Counted from the stretch's first letter, positions 48,764 through 58,858 are shown. The stretch is DNA of 64,000 bases from Ignavibacteriota bacterium (GCA_013112585.1 JABFGH010000014.1:1-64000), one strand, 5' to 3'. Translations and numbers: made by a program. The notes: generated by a model not told the origin, from the sequence alone.

Positions 48764-50623
48764 TTAAGTTCTTTCAAATCTTCTGTCAAGTTCCAACAAA
48801 GGTATTTTAACCACTATTGGTCTGCCATGCGGACAAACATACGGCATAGAAGTAGCAAACAACTGATCCACAAGCAGACGCATTTCCTGTTCGTTAAGTT
48901 TATCGCCTGCTTTAATTGCTGCTTTACACGAATACGATTTTGCGATATTATCCTGTACTTCTAATTTTTTTTCTAATTGATTTTTACGGTACTCATCAAT
49001 TATTTCGTGAATCGTATTAACCTCGGTACCAATTTTAACATCCGAAGGAACACCGGTAATTTTAATAGTGTTCTTTTCTAAAAATTTTATTTCAAAACCA
49101 AGTTTGTTAAGATGAGGCTCAATCTCTTTTAAAATTTCATAATCGCCCAAATCAACTTTAACAGTATGCGAAAATAATAACTGCTGCGAAAACGGCATAT
49201 CGGCTTCAAGTGCTTTCAATGCTTTTTCATAAAGAATTCTCTCATGCGCCACGTGAGAATCAATAATCATCAATCCGCTTTTAATTTGTGTTAAAATATA
49301 TTTTTTATGAAGTAAAACAATAAATGCCGATTCCAGCTTTTCGCCGCTTTGTGCGGTTATATCAGCATTCCGCTCGTGGTAAACCTCTTTAGGGATTTCT
49401 TCAAAAGGATTGGATACGGGGCTGGCAGGCGAATTCTTTTTTATCTCTTCATTAAGTGTTGAAAAGAGCATTTCAATATCATCGGAGTTATAAATTCCTT
49501 CATCAGATTTGTAGCTCCTCCCAAACGAAGGTCTATCTGAAAAATCATCTTTATTAGACCTGCTGAATTTTTGGATATTTAATTTTTCTCTTTCAACATT
49601 TCGTTCATTAAAACTCATAGTAGGCACCAGGTCATAAGTACCAAGCCCCTTTTTAACAACCGCATGAATCAGTGAGTAGATTGTCTTTTCATCTTCAAAC
49701 TTTACTTCAAGTTTTGTTGGGTGTACATTTACATCAACTTTGGATGGGTTAAGCGTAAGATAAATAAGATAAAACGGATACTGACCTTTTTCTAAAACAT
49801 TTTCGTAAGCGGAGTAAACAGCGTGACTAATTACCTTACTCTGCACATATCTGCCATTAATAAATAAATATTGATCTGCCCTTGACTTGCTTAAGAAGGT
49901 AGGTTTTGCAGCATAACCGGTTACACTGATAAAATTTGTTTCTTCTTTCAATTCAACTACAGCATCTAAAATATTATCGGCAATTACAGCTTGAACCCTC
50001 TCCTCTCTTGTGGCAGCGGGAAAATCATATATTAAATTATCATCATTAAAAAGTTTAAATGAAGTTTCATTTTGACTGAGAGAAATCCGCTTGAATGTTT
50101 CAACAATGTGTTTCAGTTCGGTTGCATTCGACTTCAAAAAATTTCTGCGTGCGGGTGTGTTGTAAAATAAATTTTTTACTGCAACCGAAGTCCCTTTCGG
50201 AAAAGAACCTTTTTCTTTTACAATTGTTAATCTATCATCATTTTTAATTGAGGTACCAATTTCCTCATCACGCTGCTCTGTATTAATTTCAAACTGACTT
50301 ACTGAAGCAATAGAACTCAGTGCCTCGCCTCTAAATCCGAATGTACTGATTGCATCCAAATCCTTGTAATCAATTATTTTACTGGTAGCATGCCGGTGAA
50401 TACAAATCTCAACATCTTCCTCCGACATGCCAATTCCATCATCAACAACTTGAATGAGTGATTTACCTGCTCTTTTAATATAAACTTCAACAATCGATGC
50501 TTCTGCATCAAGTGCATTTTCCATTAATTCCTTAACTACAGATTCGGGTCTTTGTACAACTTCGCCGGCGGCTATTTTATTTGTTGTATTCTCCGGCAGT
50601 ATTTTGATCTTCTGATGTGTCAT
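48764..50623 (-). CDS. mutL: DNA mismatch repair protein MutL
   Basis: MutL couples mismatch recognition to strand removal. The N-terminal GHKL ATPase has ENALDAEA, DDGIGM, STFGFRGEAL and KGTSVAVKNLFYNTPAR. The C-terminal dimerisation domain contains IDSHVAHERILYE, a near match to the endonuclease metal motif DQHAxxExxxxE, and ends CPHGRPIVV. So it is probably a nicking MutL, although Gln of the motif is Ser here. Length is 619 residues. Confidence 0.95.
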   Translation of the reverse strand: MTHQKIKILPENTTNKIAAGEVVQRPESVVKELMENALDAEASIVEVYIKRAGKSLIQVVDDGIGMSEEDVEICIHRHATSKIIDYKDLDAISTFGFRGEALSSIASVSQFEINTEQRDEEIGTSIKNDDRLTIVKEKGSFPKGTSVAVKNLFYNTPARRNFLKSNATELKHIVETFKRISLSQNETSFKLFNDDNLIYDFPAATREERVQAVIADNILDAVVELKEETNFISVTGYAAKPTFLSKSRADQYLFINGRYVQSKVISHAVYSAYENVLEKGQYPFYLIYLTLNPSKVDVNVHPTKLEVKFEDEKTIYSLIHAVVKKGLGTYDLVPTMSFNERNVEREKLNIQKFSRSNKDDFSDRPSFGRSYKSDEGIYNSDDIEMLFSTLNEEIKKNSPASPVSNPFEEIPKEVYHERNADITAQSGEKLESAFIVLLHKKYILTQIKSGLMIIDSHVAHERILYEKALKALEADMPFSQQLLFSHTVKVDLGDYEILKEIEPHLNKLGFEIKFLEKNTIKITGVPSDVKIGTEVNTIHEIIDEYRKNQLEKKLEVQDNIAKSYSCKAAIKAGDKLNEQEMRLLVDQLFATSMPYVCPHGRPIVVKIPLLELDRRFERT

Positions 50624-50682
50624 TATTCTCTTGTTAGGTAAATATTATTAGGTAAGTAAAATAAATAAATAAATCGTTAAAG

Positions 50683-51159
50683 TTAAATTCTGGTATAGGT
50701 ATTAACTTCAAATTCATCATATTTTTTTCTATCGGTTATTTCCCAAATACTTTCATCAATTTCAGGAAAAAAAGCATCGCCCTCAGCATTCATATTCACT
50801 CGTGATATTATCATTTCATCGGCGTAGTCCATTCCAATTTTATATATTTCGCCTCCGCCGATAATAAAAACTTTATTAGTATTAAGTTCTTCGGCAAATT
50901 TCAAAGCATCATCAAAGTTCGGAAAAAGTTTTACTTGTTCATAATCTACCTTATAGTTTTTATTGCGTGTTATAACCAAATGCTCTCTGCCCGGCAGCGG
51001 TTTGCCGAATGACTCATAAGTTTTTCTGCCCATTATCAGCGGGTATCCGAGAGTTGTATTTTTAAAATGTCTAAAATCTTCGGGTAATTTCCATGGTAGT
51101 TCACCCTTAATTCCAATTACATCATTTAACGAAACTGCAGCTATAATTATTTTTTTCAA
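50683..51159 (-). CDS. folA: Dihydrofolate reductase
   Basis: It reduces dihydrofolate with NADPH. The 158-residue protein has the family N terminus IIAAVSLNDVIGIKGELPWKL, MGRKTYES, and VFIIGGGEIYK. It lies downstream of a PEGA lipoprotein gene and thyA, which produces dihydrofolate; the three are probably one transcript. Confidence 0.96.
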   Translation of the reverse strand: MKKIIIAAVSLNDVIGIKGELPWKLPEDFRHFKNTTLGYPLIMGRKTYESFGKPLPGREHLVITRNKNYKVDYEQVKLFPNFDDALKFAEELNTNKVFIIGGGEIYKIGMDYADEMIISRVNMNAEGDAFFPEIDESIWEITDRKKYDEFEVNTYTRI

Positions 51160-51167
51160 TTTGTCTT

Positions 51168-51476
51168 CTATTTTTTACTTAAACTTACTTCAATTGATGA
51201 ACTTCCGTTCGCTTGAACGATTTTAACTATTGTGGTATCCGCATAACCATCTAATTTTAAGGTAACAGGATAACTACCGGGATCAAGATTCACAAAAACA
51301 TAAGGCGTCTTTTTGTCAGTGTTCTCATTATGGAGAAATATTAAAGCTCCTTCCGGCTGGGAATCGACACTTATGCTGCCTACAAATTTATTTTCGTTTT
51401 CAAATTCAACTATATCTTCTCTGCATGAAACTATTACAAAGAATAAAAAAAGTACTGTAAACCTGGCTATTTTCAT
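51168..51476 (-). CDS. Small PEGA-domain lipoprotein
   Basis: A 102-residue protein with a signal peptide and lipobox IVSC (Cys18). The rest is a single PEGA-type beta domain (GSISVDSQPEGALIFL, VNLDPGSYPVTLKLDGYAD). PEGA domains occur in surface and S-layer-linked proteins. It lies eight bases upstream of folA. Confidence 0.8.
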   Translation of the reverse strand: MKIARFTVLFLFFVIVSCREDIVEFENENKFVGSISVDSQPEGALIFLHNENTDKKTPYVFVNLDPGSYPVTLKLDGYADTTIVKIVQANGSSSIEVSLSKK

Positions 51477-51561
51477 TGTATTTTTTCATCCCCAATATTT
51501 TTAGTAGAAAACTACAAGATATCTTAAAATAATCAAGTTAATACTTTTGGACTAAAATTAT

Positions 51562-52401
51562 TTAAACAGCGACTTCAAATTTTAGTTTTCCATGACTTTT
51601 ATAATCGATTAATTCAAAGTCATCAAATGTCAAATCATCGATTGGTCTATCAGCGATTTTCAATTTGGGTAATTCTAAAGGTTCTCTTTTAATCTGTTCT
51701 TTAATTACATCTACGTGATCATACTTATACAAATCCGTTCCTTTATCGGCGATGTAAATATGAGCATCGACAATTGTATGAGCGAGGTAACCTAATTGCA
51801 GATTTGTTTCCCGGGCAATAATTTGCGTGAGTAAGGAATAAGCTGCAAGATTAAAAGGAATACCAAGCGCAATATCGCCGGAGCGCTGGGTTAAATGACA
51901 GTTTAATTTGCCGTCGTTTACATTAAATGTATAAGTGTAATGGCACGGAGGCAGCTTGCTGTGTATTGCATTACCGGGCTCCCAAGCCGAGACTACTAAT
52001 CTGCGGCTATTAGGATTTTTGCGTATCTCATTAATAACATACGCTATTTGGTCAATCTCTTTAACTTTCCAATTCCCATCCGCATCTTTTTGAGCGCTCG
52101 GGAAATGCCGCCAATAGTAACCATAAGCTGTTTCTAAATTTCCCTCTTCATCTGCCCATGCATCCCAAATTTTTGTATGCTTGCGTAAATTTCTTATATG
52201 ATTTTCACCGGATAAATACCACAGCACCTCATACAGTAAGGAATTCCAATACATTTTTTTTGTAGTCAAAAGAGGAAAACCTTTGCTCAGGTCAACTTTA
52301 TAAAATGCTCCGAAGTATGAAAGTGTATCAATCCCGGTTCTTGATTTTTTTCTTACACCTTCATCTAAAACTAATTTAACTAAATCTAAATACTGCTTCA
52401 T
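51562..52401 (-). CDS. thyA: Thymidylate synthase (ThyA)
   Basis: ThyA methylates dUMP with methylenetetrahydrofolate. The nucleophile is Cys153 in KLPPCHYTYTF. SRTGIDTLSYFG, RNPNSRR-like KNPNSRRLVV and RSGDIALGIPFN are standard. The 279-residue length fits. It is 12 bases after the glycerate kinase gene and near folA, its functional partner. Confidence 0.97.
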   Translation of the reverse strand: MKQYLDLVKLVLDEGVRKKSRTGIDTLSYFGAFYKVDLSKGFPLLTTKKMYWNSLLYEVLWYLSGENHIRNLRKHTKIWDAWADEEGNLETAYGYYWRHFPSAQKDADGNWKVKEIDQIAYVINEIRKNPNSRRLVVSAWEPGNAIHSKLPPCHYTYTFNVNDGKLNCHLTQRSGDIALGIPFNLAAYSLLTQIIARETNLQLGYLAHTIVDAHIYIADKGTDLYKYDHVDVIKEQIKREPLELPKLKIADRPIDDLTFDDFELIDYKSHGKLKFEVAV

Positions 52402-52413
52402 AAAACCTATCTT

Positions 52414-53556
52414 CTAATTTTTGTTTAATATTTTTATTATTTCTTTTACTCCCAGCTCAACTCCTAATTCAATATTGTTTAGTGATTCTTCTTTCGACTT
52501 AAAATATTTAACCAGTTCAACAATATTGATTTCCGGAAGCTTTGATTTATCAACATCAGCGATGCCGCATAACACGAATCGTTTTGAACCGGATCCCTTA
52601 AATTCATCAAGCACTATCATTGCACCTTTTGACAACAATGATTGATTATCGAACTTACCTTCTCCGGTAATTACGATGTCGAATTTATATTTTTCATTAT
52701 TAATACCCAAATCATTTTGAATAAATTGCGTAGCAGTTTTTGTTTTCGCATCAAAAAATATTTGTAATCCGGCTGCTAATCCCCCTCCTGCACCCGATAG
52801 AGATTCCATTTTTTCATCATTTATATTCAACTTTGATAAAATATTTTCAAATCCTTTTTCCGCAATCTTCAATTCATTTTTTTTCAATCCTTTTTGAAAA
52901 CCAAATGTCTTTACTGCGCCATTTACACCAAGCAACGGATTTTCAACATCTAATATTAATTCAAGATTAAAAGGCAAATTGGGCTTTTGCCAAATTATTT
53001 TTTCTGTCATACTAAAATTATGAGGCAAAACATTTAGCGTGCTCCCATTTTTATCAAGCAATTCCAAACCAAAAATTTCGCATACGCCAAGTCCCAGATC
53101 ACTTGTACCCGTTCCGCCTACTCCTATAACTACTTTCTCAATATCCAGTTTTATACTGTTGCATTGCCCGGCTAAATGTTTTAACAATTCCCCTATTCCA
53201 ATTGAAGAAAGCTTCATCGGATTTCTTTTATCAGCGGGAATTAAATTTAATCCTAAAATAAGTGCCGATTCAACATACACAGTTTTTGAATTTAGACCAT
53301 ATCCAAAGGGACAATTAATATTTGTTTCCAAATAAGGTGCAGTCAGGTTTATTGAATGAGTGGTTAGATTAAATTTTTTAACGCAGACTTCTAAAAATCC
53401 ATCACCCCCATCGGAAATTGGGATAATTGTAAAAGAGAAATTCTTCTTTATTTTTTCAGGTAAAATTTTATTAAAGGAGGTAAAAATAAGATTAGAAATA
53501 ATTACTGAAGTTGAACTTTCCTTAAAACTATTGGGTGCTATTAATACATTTACCAT
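52414..53556 (-). CDS. Glycerate kinase
   Basis: A 380-residue member of the GlxK/GarK family, which phosphorylates D-glycerate. Motifs include LIAPNSFKESSTS, IPISDGGDGFLE, VIGVGGTGTSDLG, LSGAGGGLAAGL and VITGEGKFDNQSLLSKG. It starts three bases after the HIT gene stop and reads into thyA. Confidence 0.93.
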   Translation of the reverse strand: MVNVLIAPNSFKESSTSVIISNLIFTSFNKILPEKIKKNFSFTIIPISDGGDGFLEVCVKKFNLTTHSINLTAPYLETNINCPFGYGLNSKTVYVESALILGLNLIPADKRNPMKLSSIGIGELLKHLAGQCNSIKLDIEKVVIGVGGTGTSDLGLGVCEIFGLELLDKNGSTLNVLPHNFSMTEKIIWQKPNLPFNLELILDVENPLLGVNGAVKTFGFQKGLKKNELKIAEKGFENILSKLNINDEKMESLSGAGGGLAAGLQIFFDAKTKTATQFIQNDLGINNEKYKFDIVITGEGKFDNQSLLSKGAMIVLDEFKGSGSKRFVLCGIADVDKSKLPEINIVELVKYFKSKEESLNNIELGVELGVKEIIKILNKN

Positions 53557-53559
53557 TTT

Positions 53560-54075
53560 TTAAATATTTTTATCCAACAGCAAATTAAACATTTTAACCA
53601 GCTCATTTTTGGAGCGCTTCAAATCTTGCGAAATAACTTTTACTTCGCCTAATGCAGGCATAAAATTAGTGTCTCCATTCCATCTCGGCAGCACATGAAA
53701 ATGTATATGTTCATCGATACCAGCCCCGGCAGCTTTACCTAAATTTGCCCCAATATTAAATCCATGCGGTTTCATTATTTTCCGCTGAGCAGTAATTGTT
53801 AATTTTATTAAATCATTTACCTCAGCTAGTTCTTCTGAAGTTAATTCAATATAATCTGCTACATGTCTTTTGGGAACAACCATCAAATGACCATTATTGT
53901 AAGGATAAAGATTCAAAATTATAAATACCTTTTTACCTTCAAAAACTTTAAGATTATCATCCGACACTACATCAGCATCAACAGCAGCGCAGAAGATACA
54001 TGATTTATCATCTTCATTTTTCGACTTAAAAGATTCAATATAATGTGAACGCCAGGGCGACCAAAGCTTTTCCAT
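53560..54075 (-). CDS. HIT family protein (Ap4A phosphorylase-like)
   Basis: A 171-residue HIT protein that hydrolyses or transfers nucleotidyl groups. The His triad is HIHFHVLP (His 123, 125, 127). N-terminal LWSPWRSHYIESF and CIFC (26-29, probably zinc-binding) are typical of the Ap4A phosphorylase-like branch. It follows the EF-G terminator and leads the glycerate kinase-thyA genes. Confidence 0.9.
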   Translation of the reverse strand: MEKLWSPWRSHYIESFKSKNEDDKSCIFCAAVDADVVSDDNLKVFEGKKVFIILNLYPYNNGHLMVVPKRHVADYIELTSEELAEVNDLIKLTITAQRKIMKPHGFNIGANLGKAAGAGIDEHIHFHVLPRWNGDTNFMPALGEVKVISQDLKRSKNELVKMFNLLLDKNI

Positions 54076-54091
54076 TTAGACCTCTATAAAT

Positions 54092-54116
54092 AAAAAAGGC
54101 GGAAGAAACTTCCGCC
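54092..54116 (-). terminator. Intrinsic terminator after the EF-G-like gene
   Basis: An 8-bp perfect stem (GGCGGAAG / CTTCCGCC, 54098-54116) with a 3-base loop is followed on the minus strand by six T. It lies 21 bases after the stop of the gene ending at 54138. Confidence 0.92.
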
Positions 54117-54137
54117 CTAAAAAATAGTTAAATACTT

Positions 54138-56222
54138 CTATTCTTCTTCTTTCGATTTATTGTATTCATCAATAACCTTTTCTTCAACTTCTTTCGGTAC
54201 AGTTTCATAATGGGAAAAAGATCGAGCATGAACGCCTCTGCCGGAAGTTAAACTTCGTAGGTGAGTTGAATACTTGTACAACTCGGCGAGAGGAACTTTA
54301 GCTTTAATTATCTGGAAGGGTCCTTCAGAATCCATCCCTGATATTTTACCTCTTCTACTTGAAATATCACCCATAACATCGCCCATAAATTCCTCCGGAA
54401 CCTTTACGGTAACATCATAAATAGGTTCAAGTAATACAGGCTTTGAAGAGAGGAAACCTTTTTTAAATGCTTGAGAAGCAGCAATTTTAAAAGAGATTTC
54501 ATCCGAGTCAACATTATGAAATGTTCCGTCAAAAAGAGTAACTTTTATATCAATTACTGTGCTGCCTGTTAAAATTCCTTTCGACATAATTTCAGTTAGT
54601 CCCTTTTCAACAGCAGGAATAAATCTGCCCGGCACAACTCCGCCTACGATTGCATTTACGAATTCAAACCCCGTGCCTCTTGGCTGAGGTTCCAATTTTA
54701 AATGAACATGTCCGTATTGACCTCTACCGCCTGATTGTTTTTTATGCTTATATTCTGAATCTTCACATACGGCTCGAATAGTTTCTCTGTAAGGTATTCT
54801 TGGTTCAATTAGATCAACTTCAACTCCGTATCTATCTACTAAAAGTTTTGTAGCCAATGATAATTGAAGTTCACCTTGACCCGAAATAATTGTTTGCGAA
54901 AGTTCCGGATCGAACCTGACGGATAATGTAGGATCTTCTTCATGTACTATATGTAACCCTGAAGATATTTTATCTTCATCACCCTTCGACTTCGGTCTAA
55001 TAGCAGCTCTGATTACAGACTCAGGAAATTCAATCGGATTAAGTATAATTCCTGAACCCTTTGCTGCTAAAGTATTTCCTGTGTGTGTATCTTTCAGTTT
55101 AACAACAGCGCCTATATCACCGGCAGAAATTTTTGTCATTTCCTTTCTATTTTTTCCATTAAGAATAAATAGCTGACTTAGTCTTTCTGTTTTATCTAAT
55201 GTTGTATTTTCTAAATCAAGCCCGGCATGAACTGAACCGGAAAATACTTTAAATATTGAAAGTTCACCAACATGCGGTTCAGATAGAGATTTGAATACTA
55301 AAAATGTTGGCTCGCCGTTTGGGTCGCATTTAACTTCAAAGTCTTCACCATTCTTTTTTGCATTGTTGCCGGTTCTATCAGCCGGTGACGGGAAATATTC
55401 CGAGGCAAAATCTAAAAAGTTTGTTATGCCTACTGCTTTAGAAGCTGATGCTGCAAATACCGGAATTAATGAACCGTTAAGGATAGCAGATTTTAAACCT
55501 TTTTTTAGGTCTTCATCGTTAAGAGTTCCCTCTTCAAAAAACTTTTCCATAATCTCTTCGTCAGATTCTGCAACTTTTTCAATAAGCTGTGTTCTTAGTT
55601 CTTCTGCTTTGTCTTTAAGGTCAGCAGGAATATCTTCTACTGTTTCTTTTTTCGATGAAGGATCACCGAATGTAACTGCTTTCATTTTAATAAGGTCAAC
55701 CACACTATTAAAATTTACTCCTTCAGCAGTAGGAAAAGTAATTACAGTTGCATCCTGGCTTAATCTATCCTTTGCCATCTCAACCGTTTCATCAAATTTT
55801 GAATGTTCGTTATCAACTTTATTTACAATAATTGCCGCAGGTGAGTTATTTTTTTGAACATATTCCCATGTTGTTTCGGTACCTACTTCAACACCTTCGG
55901 CACCTTTAATTATTGATACTGCGGTATCTGCAACGTGTAAACTGCTTACTACCTGTCCAATAAAATCGGAGTAACCCGGTGTATCGATAAAATTAATTTT
56001 AGTATTATTCCATTCAGCATGTAACGGCGTGGCAGAAATAGTTATCTTTCTTTCAATTTCATTTTTGTTAAAATCTGATGTTGTATTTCCTTCATCTACA
56101 CTGCCGATTCTGTTTACCTCACCGGCTCGGAATAATATGTTTTCAGCCAATGAGGTTTTACCGCTGCCGCCGTGACCAATAAATGCAATGTTTCTTATTG
56201 CATCCGGATTATACTCTTTCAA
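54138..56222 (-). CDS. Elongation factor G-like translation GTPase
   Basis: A 694-residue EF-G-type GTPase. The guanine motifs are GHGGSGKT (16-23), DTPGYSDF and NKVD, and domains II-V follow, including the conserved QSGGRGQYGHV and GVVPGRFIPAVEKG. Canonical EF-G has GHIDAGKT at the P-loop, so this belongs to the EF-G-like (EF-G-2) side family; a standard fusA is presumably elsewhere. Function in the family varies between slow translocation and unknown. A strong terminator follows. Confidence 0.88.
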   Translation of the reverse strand: MKEYNPDAIRNIAFIGHGGSGKTSLAENILFRAGEVNRIGSVDEGNTTSDFNKNEIERKITISATPLHAEWNNTKINFIDTPGYSDFIGQVVSSLHVADTAVSIIKGAEGVEVGTETTWEYVQKNNSPAAIIVNKVDNEHSKFDETVEMAKDRLSQDATVITFPTAEGVNFNSVVDLIKMKAVTFGDPSSKKETVEDIPADLKDKAEELRTQLIEKVAESDEEIMEKFFEEGTLNDEDLKKGLKSAILNGSLIPVFAASASKAVGITNFLDFASEYFPSPADRTGNNAKKNGEDFEVKCDPNGEPTFLVFKSLSEPHVGELSIFKVFSGSVHAGLDLENTTLDKTERLSQLFILNGKNRKEMTKISAGDIGAVVKLKDTHTGNTLAAKGSGIILNPIEFPESVIRAAIRPKSKGDEDKISSGLHIVHEEDPTLSVRFDPELSQTIISGQGELQLSLATKLLVDRYGVEVDLIEPRIPYRETIRAVCEDSEYKHKKQSGGRGQYGHVHLKLEPQPRGTGFEFVNAIVGGVVPGRFIPAVEKGLTEIMSKGILTGSTVIDIKVTLFDGTFHNVDSDEISFKIAASQAFKKGFLSSKPVLLEPIYDVTVKVPEEFMGDVMGDISSRRGKISGMDSEGPFQIIKAKVPLAELYKYSTHLRSLTSGRGVHARSFSHYETVPKEVEEKVIDEYNKSKEEE

Positions 56223-56258
56223 TTGTCCTCCATAATCTAAATTATCTTAATCGTAAAT

Positions 56259-56639
56259 TTATTTTTGTGAAAAATTTTCCCAGAAAACGGTTACACCTTT
56301 TTTAATTGCCGTCAAATTTCTAAACAGTTCCTGAAATCTATTTTCAGGTTTATTTCTAGAACTGAAATCTTTCAACTTTACTATTTTATCTTTTGCCGAC
56401 GCAAATTGTGTTTCAATTAATTCAATATAATTTTCAGCTTTTGCAGTTATCTCATCTGCACGCTTTGTCACCGAACTAATACTATCGAGAAGAGGATATA
56501 CCTTTTCCTTCAATGAATTCACTTCACTTTCAAGAGAATCCAAAGTACTGTTTAATTTTTTAAGCGATGCGAAAATATATAAGCATAGAAAAATAACTAC
56601 TATGATTAGAATTATGAGCAGAATATCTATTATACTCAT
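56259..56639 (-). CDS. DUF948-like membrane coiled-coil protein
   Basis: A 126-residue protein with one N-terminal membrane helix (about 4-26) followed by a coiled-coil stretch (about 28-90; SLESEVNSLKEKVYPLLDS). This matches the DUF948 general-stress-protein-like group. It starts five bases after the YtxH-like gene, and the two are commonly paired. It probably lies at the inner membrane; role unknown. Confidence 0.78.
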   Translation of the reverse strand: MSIIDILLIILIIVVIFLCLYIFASLKKLNSTLDSLESEVNSLKEKVYPLLDSISSVTKRADEITAKAENYIELIETQFASAKDKIVKLKDFSSRNKPENRFQELFRNLTAIKKGVTVFWENFSQK

Positions 56640-56644
56640 AAATA

Positions 56645-57076
56645 TTATGAATCCTTTTTAGAATCAGTTTTTTCTGATTTATAGGTATCAACACCTGCTT
56701 TTATTGCTGATTTAATTTTGTTTTTTTCGCCATCAAATTTTGTTTTACCTGATTCAACAACAACACCGGTTTTATCTTTTGCATCAGCAAGAATTTTTTC
56801 TGCTTCGTCAATTAAATTATCAACCTTAGTTTTTGTTTCTTCTATAAGTTTTTCTGACTTTTTCTTGCCGTCATTTATCAGCGCGTTAGCTTTATCTTTA
56901 GCCTGCTCTATATAACTTTCAGCATCTTCTCTAAAATCATCAGACCTTTCTTTTATATCAGATCTGAATTCTTTTCCGCTTTTAGGTGCGTACAGCAGCG
57001 CTACTATTGATCCTACTACAGTACCTGTTAGGAAACCTATTATTAAGCCTTTTCCAACTCCACTTTCATCAGACAT
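56645..57076 (-). CDS. YtxH-domain protein
   Basis: A 143-residue protein with an N-terminal glycine-rich membrane helix (GFLTGTVVGSIVALLYAPKSGKEF), which is the YtxH signature, and a long Lys/Glu/Asp-rich coiled coil. YtxH proteins are linked to general stress. I chose the ATG at 57076 because GGAGGAAAAT stands directly before it; longer starts back to 57163 lack support. It is the first gene of the pair with the DUF948-like protein. Confidence 0.86.
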   Translation of the reverse strand: MSDESGVGKGLIIGFLTGTVVGSIVALLYAPKSGKEFRSDIKERSDDFREDAESYIEQAKDKANALINDGKKKSEKLIEETKTKVDNLIDEAEKILADAKDKTGVVVESGKTKFDGEKNKIKSAIKAGVDTYKSEKTDSKKDS

Positions 57077-57252
57077 ATTTTCCTCCATTTGTTTAATTTG
57101 TAAGATTCTAAAATAACAAGCATGCCTTATAAAATCAAGATATATAAGTCTACAGATGTACAATTTTAGATTATTTTAAGGATTTTTTAACAGATAATTA
57201 AATGAATCTGTTTACCCTTTACATGATATAAAATGAAATTCTTAAAAAAGAT

Positions 57253-58209
57253 TCAAGGCTTTTTTTCAAAATTAATTTTGCCGAACTCTTTCTGATAAAA
57301 ATAAAGACTAATAATTCCCACTAAAAGTGCAAACCAAAGTGTAACAGTTCTAATAATAAATGTTGAAGCAACTGCAACGCTCGAGGCAACTCCCCCACTA
57401 ACTAGAAGAAAAGTTAGTGAACCCTCAGTTACTCCTAATCCCGCCGGAAGCATAGTTATAGAACCTGCTATTGTAGAAAAAGCGTAGATGAATGTTGACC
57501 AGAGAATTGTAACGTCAAGATTAAAATTTATAAGTATTAGATAGAAACCGAAACATTCAAAAAACCAAGAAACCAAACTTACAAATATCATTGAAGTGAG
57601 CGGTTTTAGTTTCAGAAGTTCGTAAGAGGTATTGTATGATTCGTGAAGTTTTTCGATGTACTTACTTAAAAATTTAATTTTTGATAAAACACCGATTAAT
57701 CCAAGCGAAGCTTTTTTATTGCTAATTACAAGAACTAATCCTAAGAAAAATATTCCGGTTCCAATAACAATTATCTTACCATAATCAAAAACATAGGCAC
57801 CAATTATTGCTAGTAAAATCAAAGAGATGAAATCGGTAATTCTTTCAACAATAACAATCGGAGCAGTCTTGCTTATGGAATCACCCGTGATTTTTTTTAC
57901 CATATATGATTTTACTAACTCTCCCATTTTACCCGGAGTGATACTCATAACTAAGCCTGACATAAATATTGAATATGAAGCTTTCAGCGTGAGTTTCACT
58001 TTAATAACATTTAGGTAACAGTGCCATTTTATAAATCTTGTAACAAAATTGAGGTATGTCAGTAATAGTAGTAAAGGTAGATAAATCCATTTAAATTTTT
58101 CAAAGGCTTTTATAACTAATTCATAATCAGCATATAGGGTTAGTACAAGATATATAATTGCGGCGGCGGCAATTATAATAATCATATTTTTTTTTAACTT
58201 ACTGAACAA
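57253..58209 (-). CDS. Lysylphosphatidylglycerol synthase/UPF0104-type membrane protein
   Basis: A 318-residue protein with about eight membrane helices. The blocks SGLVMSITPGKMGELVKSYMVK and LPAGLGVTEGSLTFLLV match the LPG synthase transmembrane/AglD-like family. It has no aminoacyl-transfer domain, so a lipid flippase or glycosyl role is more likely than lysyl transfer. Its start directly abuts the maf stop. Confidence 0.82.
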   Translation of the reverse strand: MFSKLKKNMIIIIAAAAIIYLVLTLYADYELVIKAFEKFKWIYLPLLLLLTYLNFVTRFIKWHCYLNVIKVKLTLKASYSIFMSGLVMSITPGKMGELVKSYMVKKITGDSISKTAPIVIVERITDFISLILLAIIGAYVFDYGKIIVIGTGIFFLGLVLVISNKKASLGLIGVLSKIKFLSKYIEKLHESYNTSYELLKLKPLTSMIFVSLVSWFFECFGFYLILINFNLDVTILWSTFIYAFSTIAGSITMLPAGLGVTEGSLTFLLVSGGVASSVAVASTFIIRTVTLWFALLVGIISLYFYQKEFGKINFEKKP

Positions 58210-58788
58210 TTAAATTACTTCCTGCAGTGATTGATAAACTTTAGACAATGGAAGACCCACAACATTGTAGTAGCAGCCGTTTATTTTTTCTATAAATACT
58301 GAACCGTAATCATCCTGAATTCCGTAGGCTCCGGCTTTATCCATCGGACTTCCCCGGTCAACATAATCTTTAATTTCTTTTTTACTTAATTCCCTAAACT
58401 TAACTTTAGTCTTGGCGTAATCAGTTACTTGTTTTGCTGAGACCAAGTTTTTTATTGAGTATCCGGTATAAACAAGATGAGAATTTCCGCTTAGCCTGGA
58501 TAAAATTTCAACTGCATTTTTTTTTGAAACAGGTTTACCGATAATTTCGTTATCTAACACAACAATTGTATCGGCGGTAATAATAATAGCATCATTAATA
58601 CTTTTTTCAGCTTGCTTAAGCTTTTCGTTAGCCAATCTTTTAACTGTTTTAATGGGATGTTCGGCATCAAAAACTTCTTCTGCTAAATCAACAGAAAATG
58701 TTTTAAAATTTAACTTTATACTTTTTAATAATTTTCTTCGGCGGGGTGATTTGGATGCAAGATATATTGGAAGTTTTGTATTAACCAT
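58210..58788 (-). CDS. maf: Maf-family nucleotide pyrophosphatase
   Basis: A 192-residue house-cleaning pyrophosphatase, acting on dTTP/UTP or modified nucleotides. Motifs are ASKSPRRRKLL near the N terminus, ADTIVVLDNEIIGKP, and DKAGAYGIQ. It directly precedes the flippase-like gene. Confidence 0.94.
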   Translation of the reverse strand: MVNTKLPIYLASKSPRRRKLLKSIKLNFKTFSVDLAEEVFDAEHPIKTVKRLANEKLKQAEKSINDAIIITADTIVVLDNEIIGKPVSKKNAVEILSRLSGNSHLVYTGYSIKNLVSAKQVTDYAKTKVKFRELSKKEIKDYVDRGSPMDKAGAYGIQDDYGSVFIEKINGCYYNVVGLPLSKVYQSLQEVI

Positions 58789-58858
58789 ATAAAGAAAAAT
58801 GCAAAATTATTTACGGATGTTTTGGTGTATAATTAGGTGAGTGCAGCAAAATAAAATA

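Noticed and set aside
55291-55857. A 188-residue plus-strand frame, Ser-rich
   Set aside because: It lies entirely opposite the EF-G-like gene and shows no protein family pattern.
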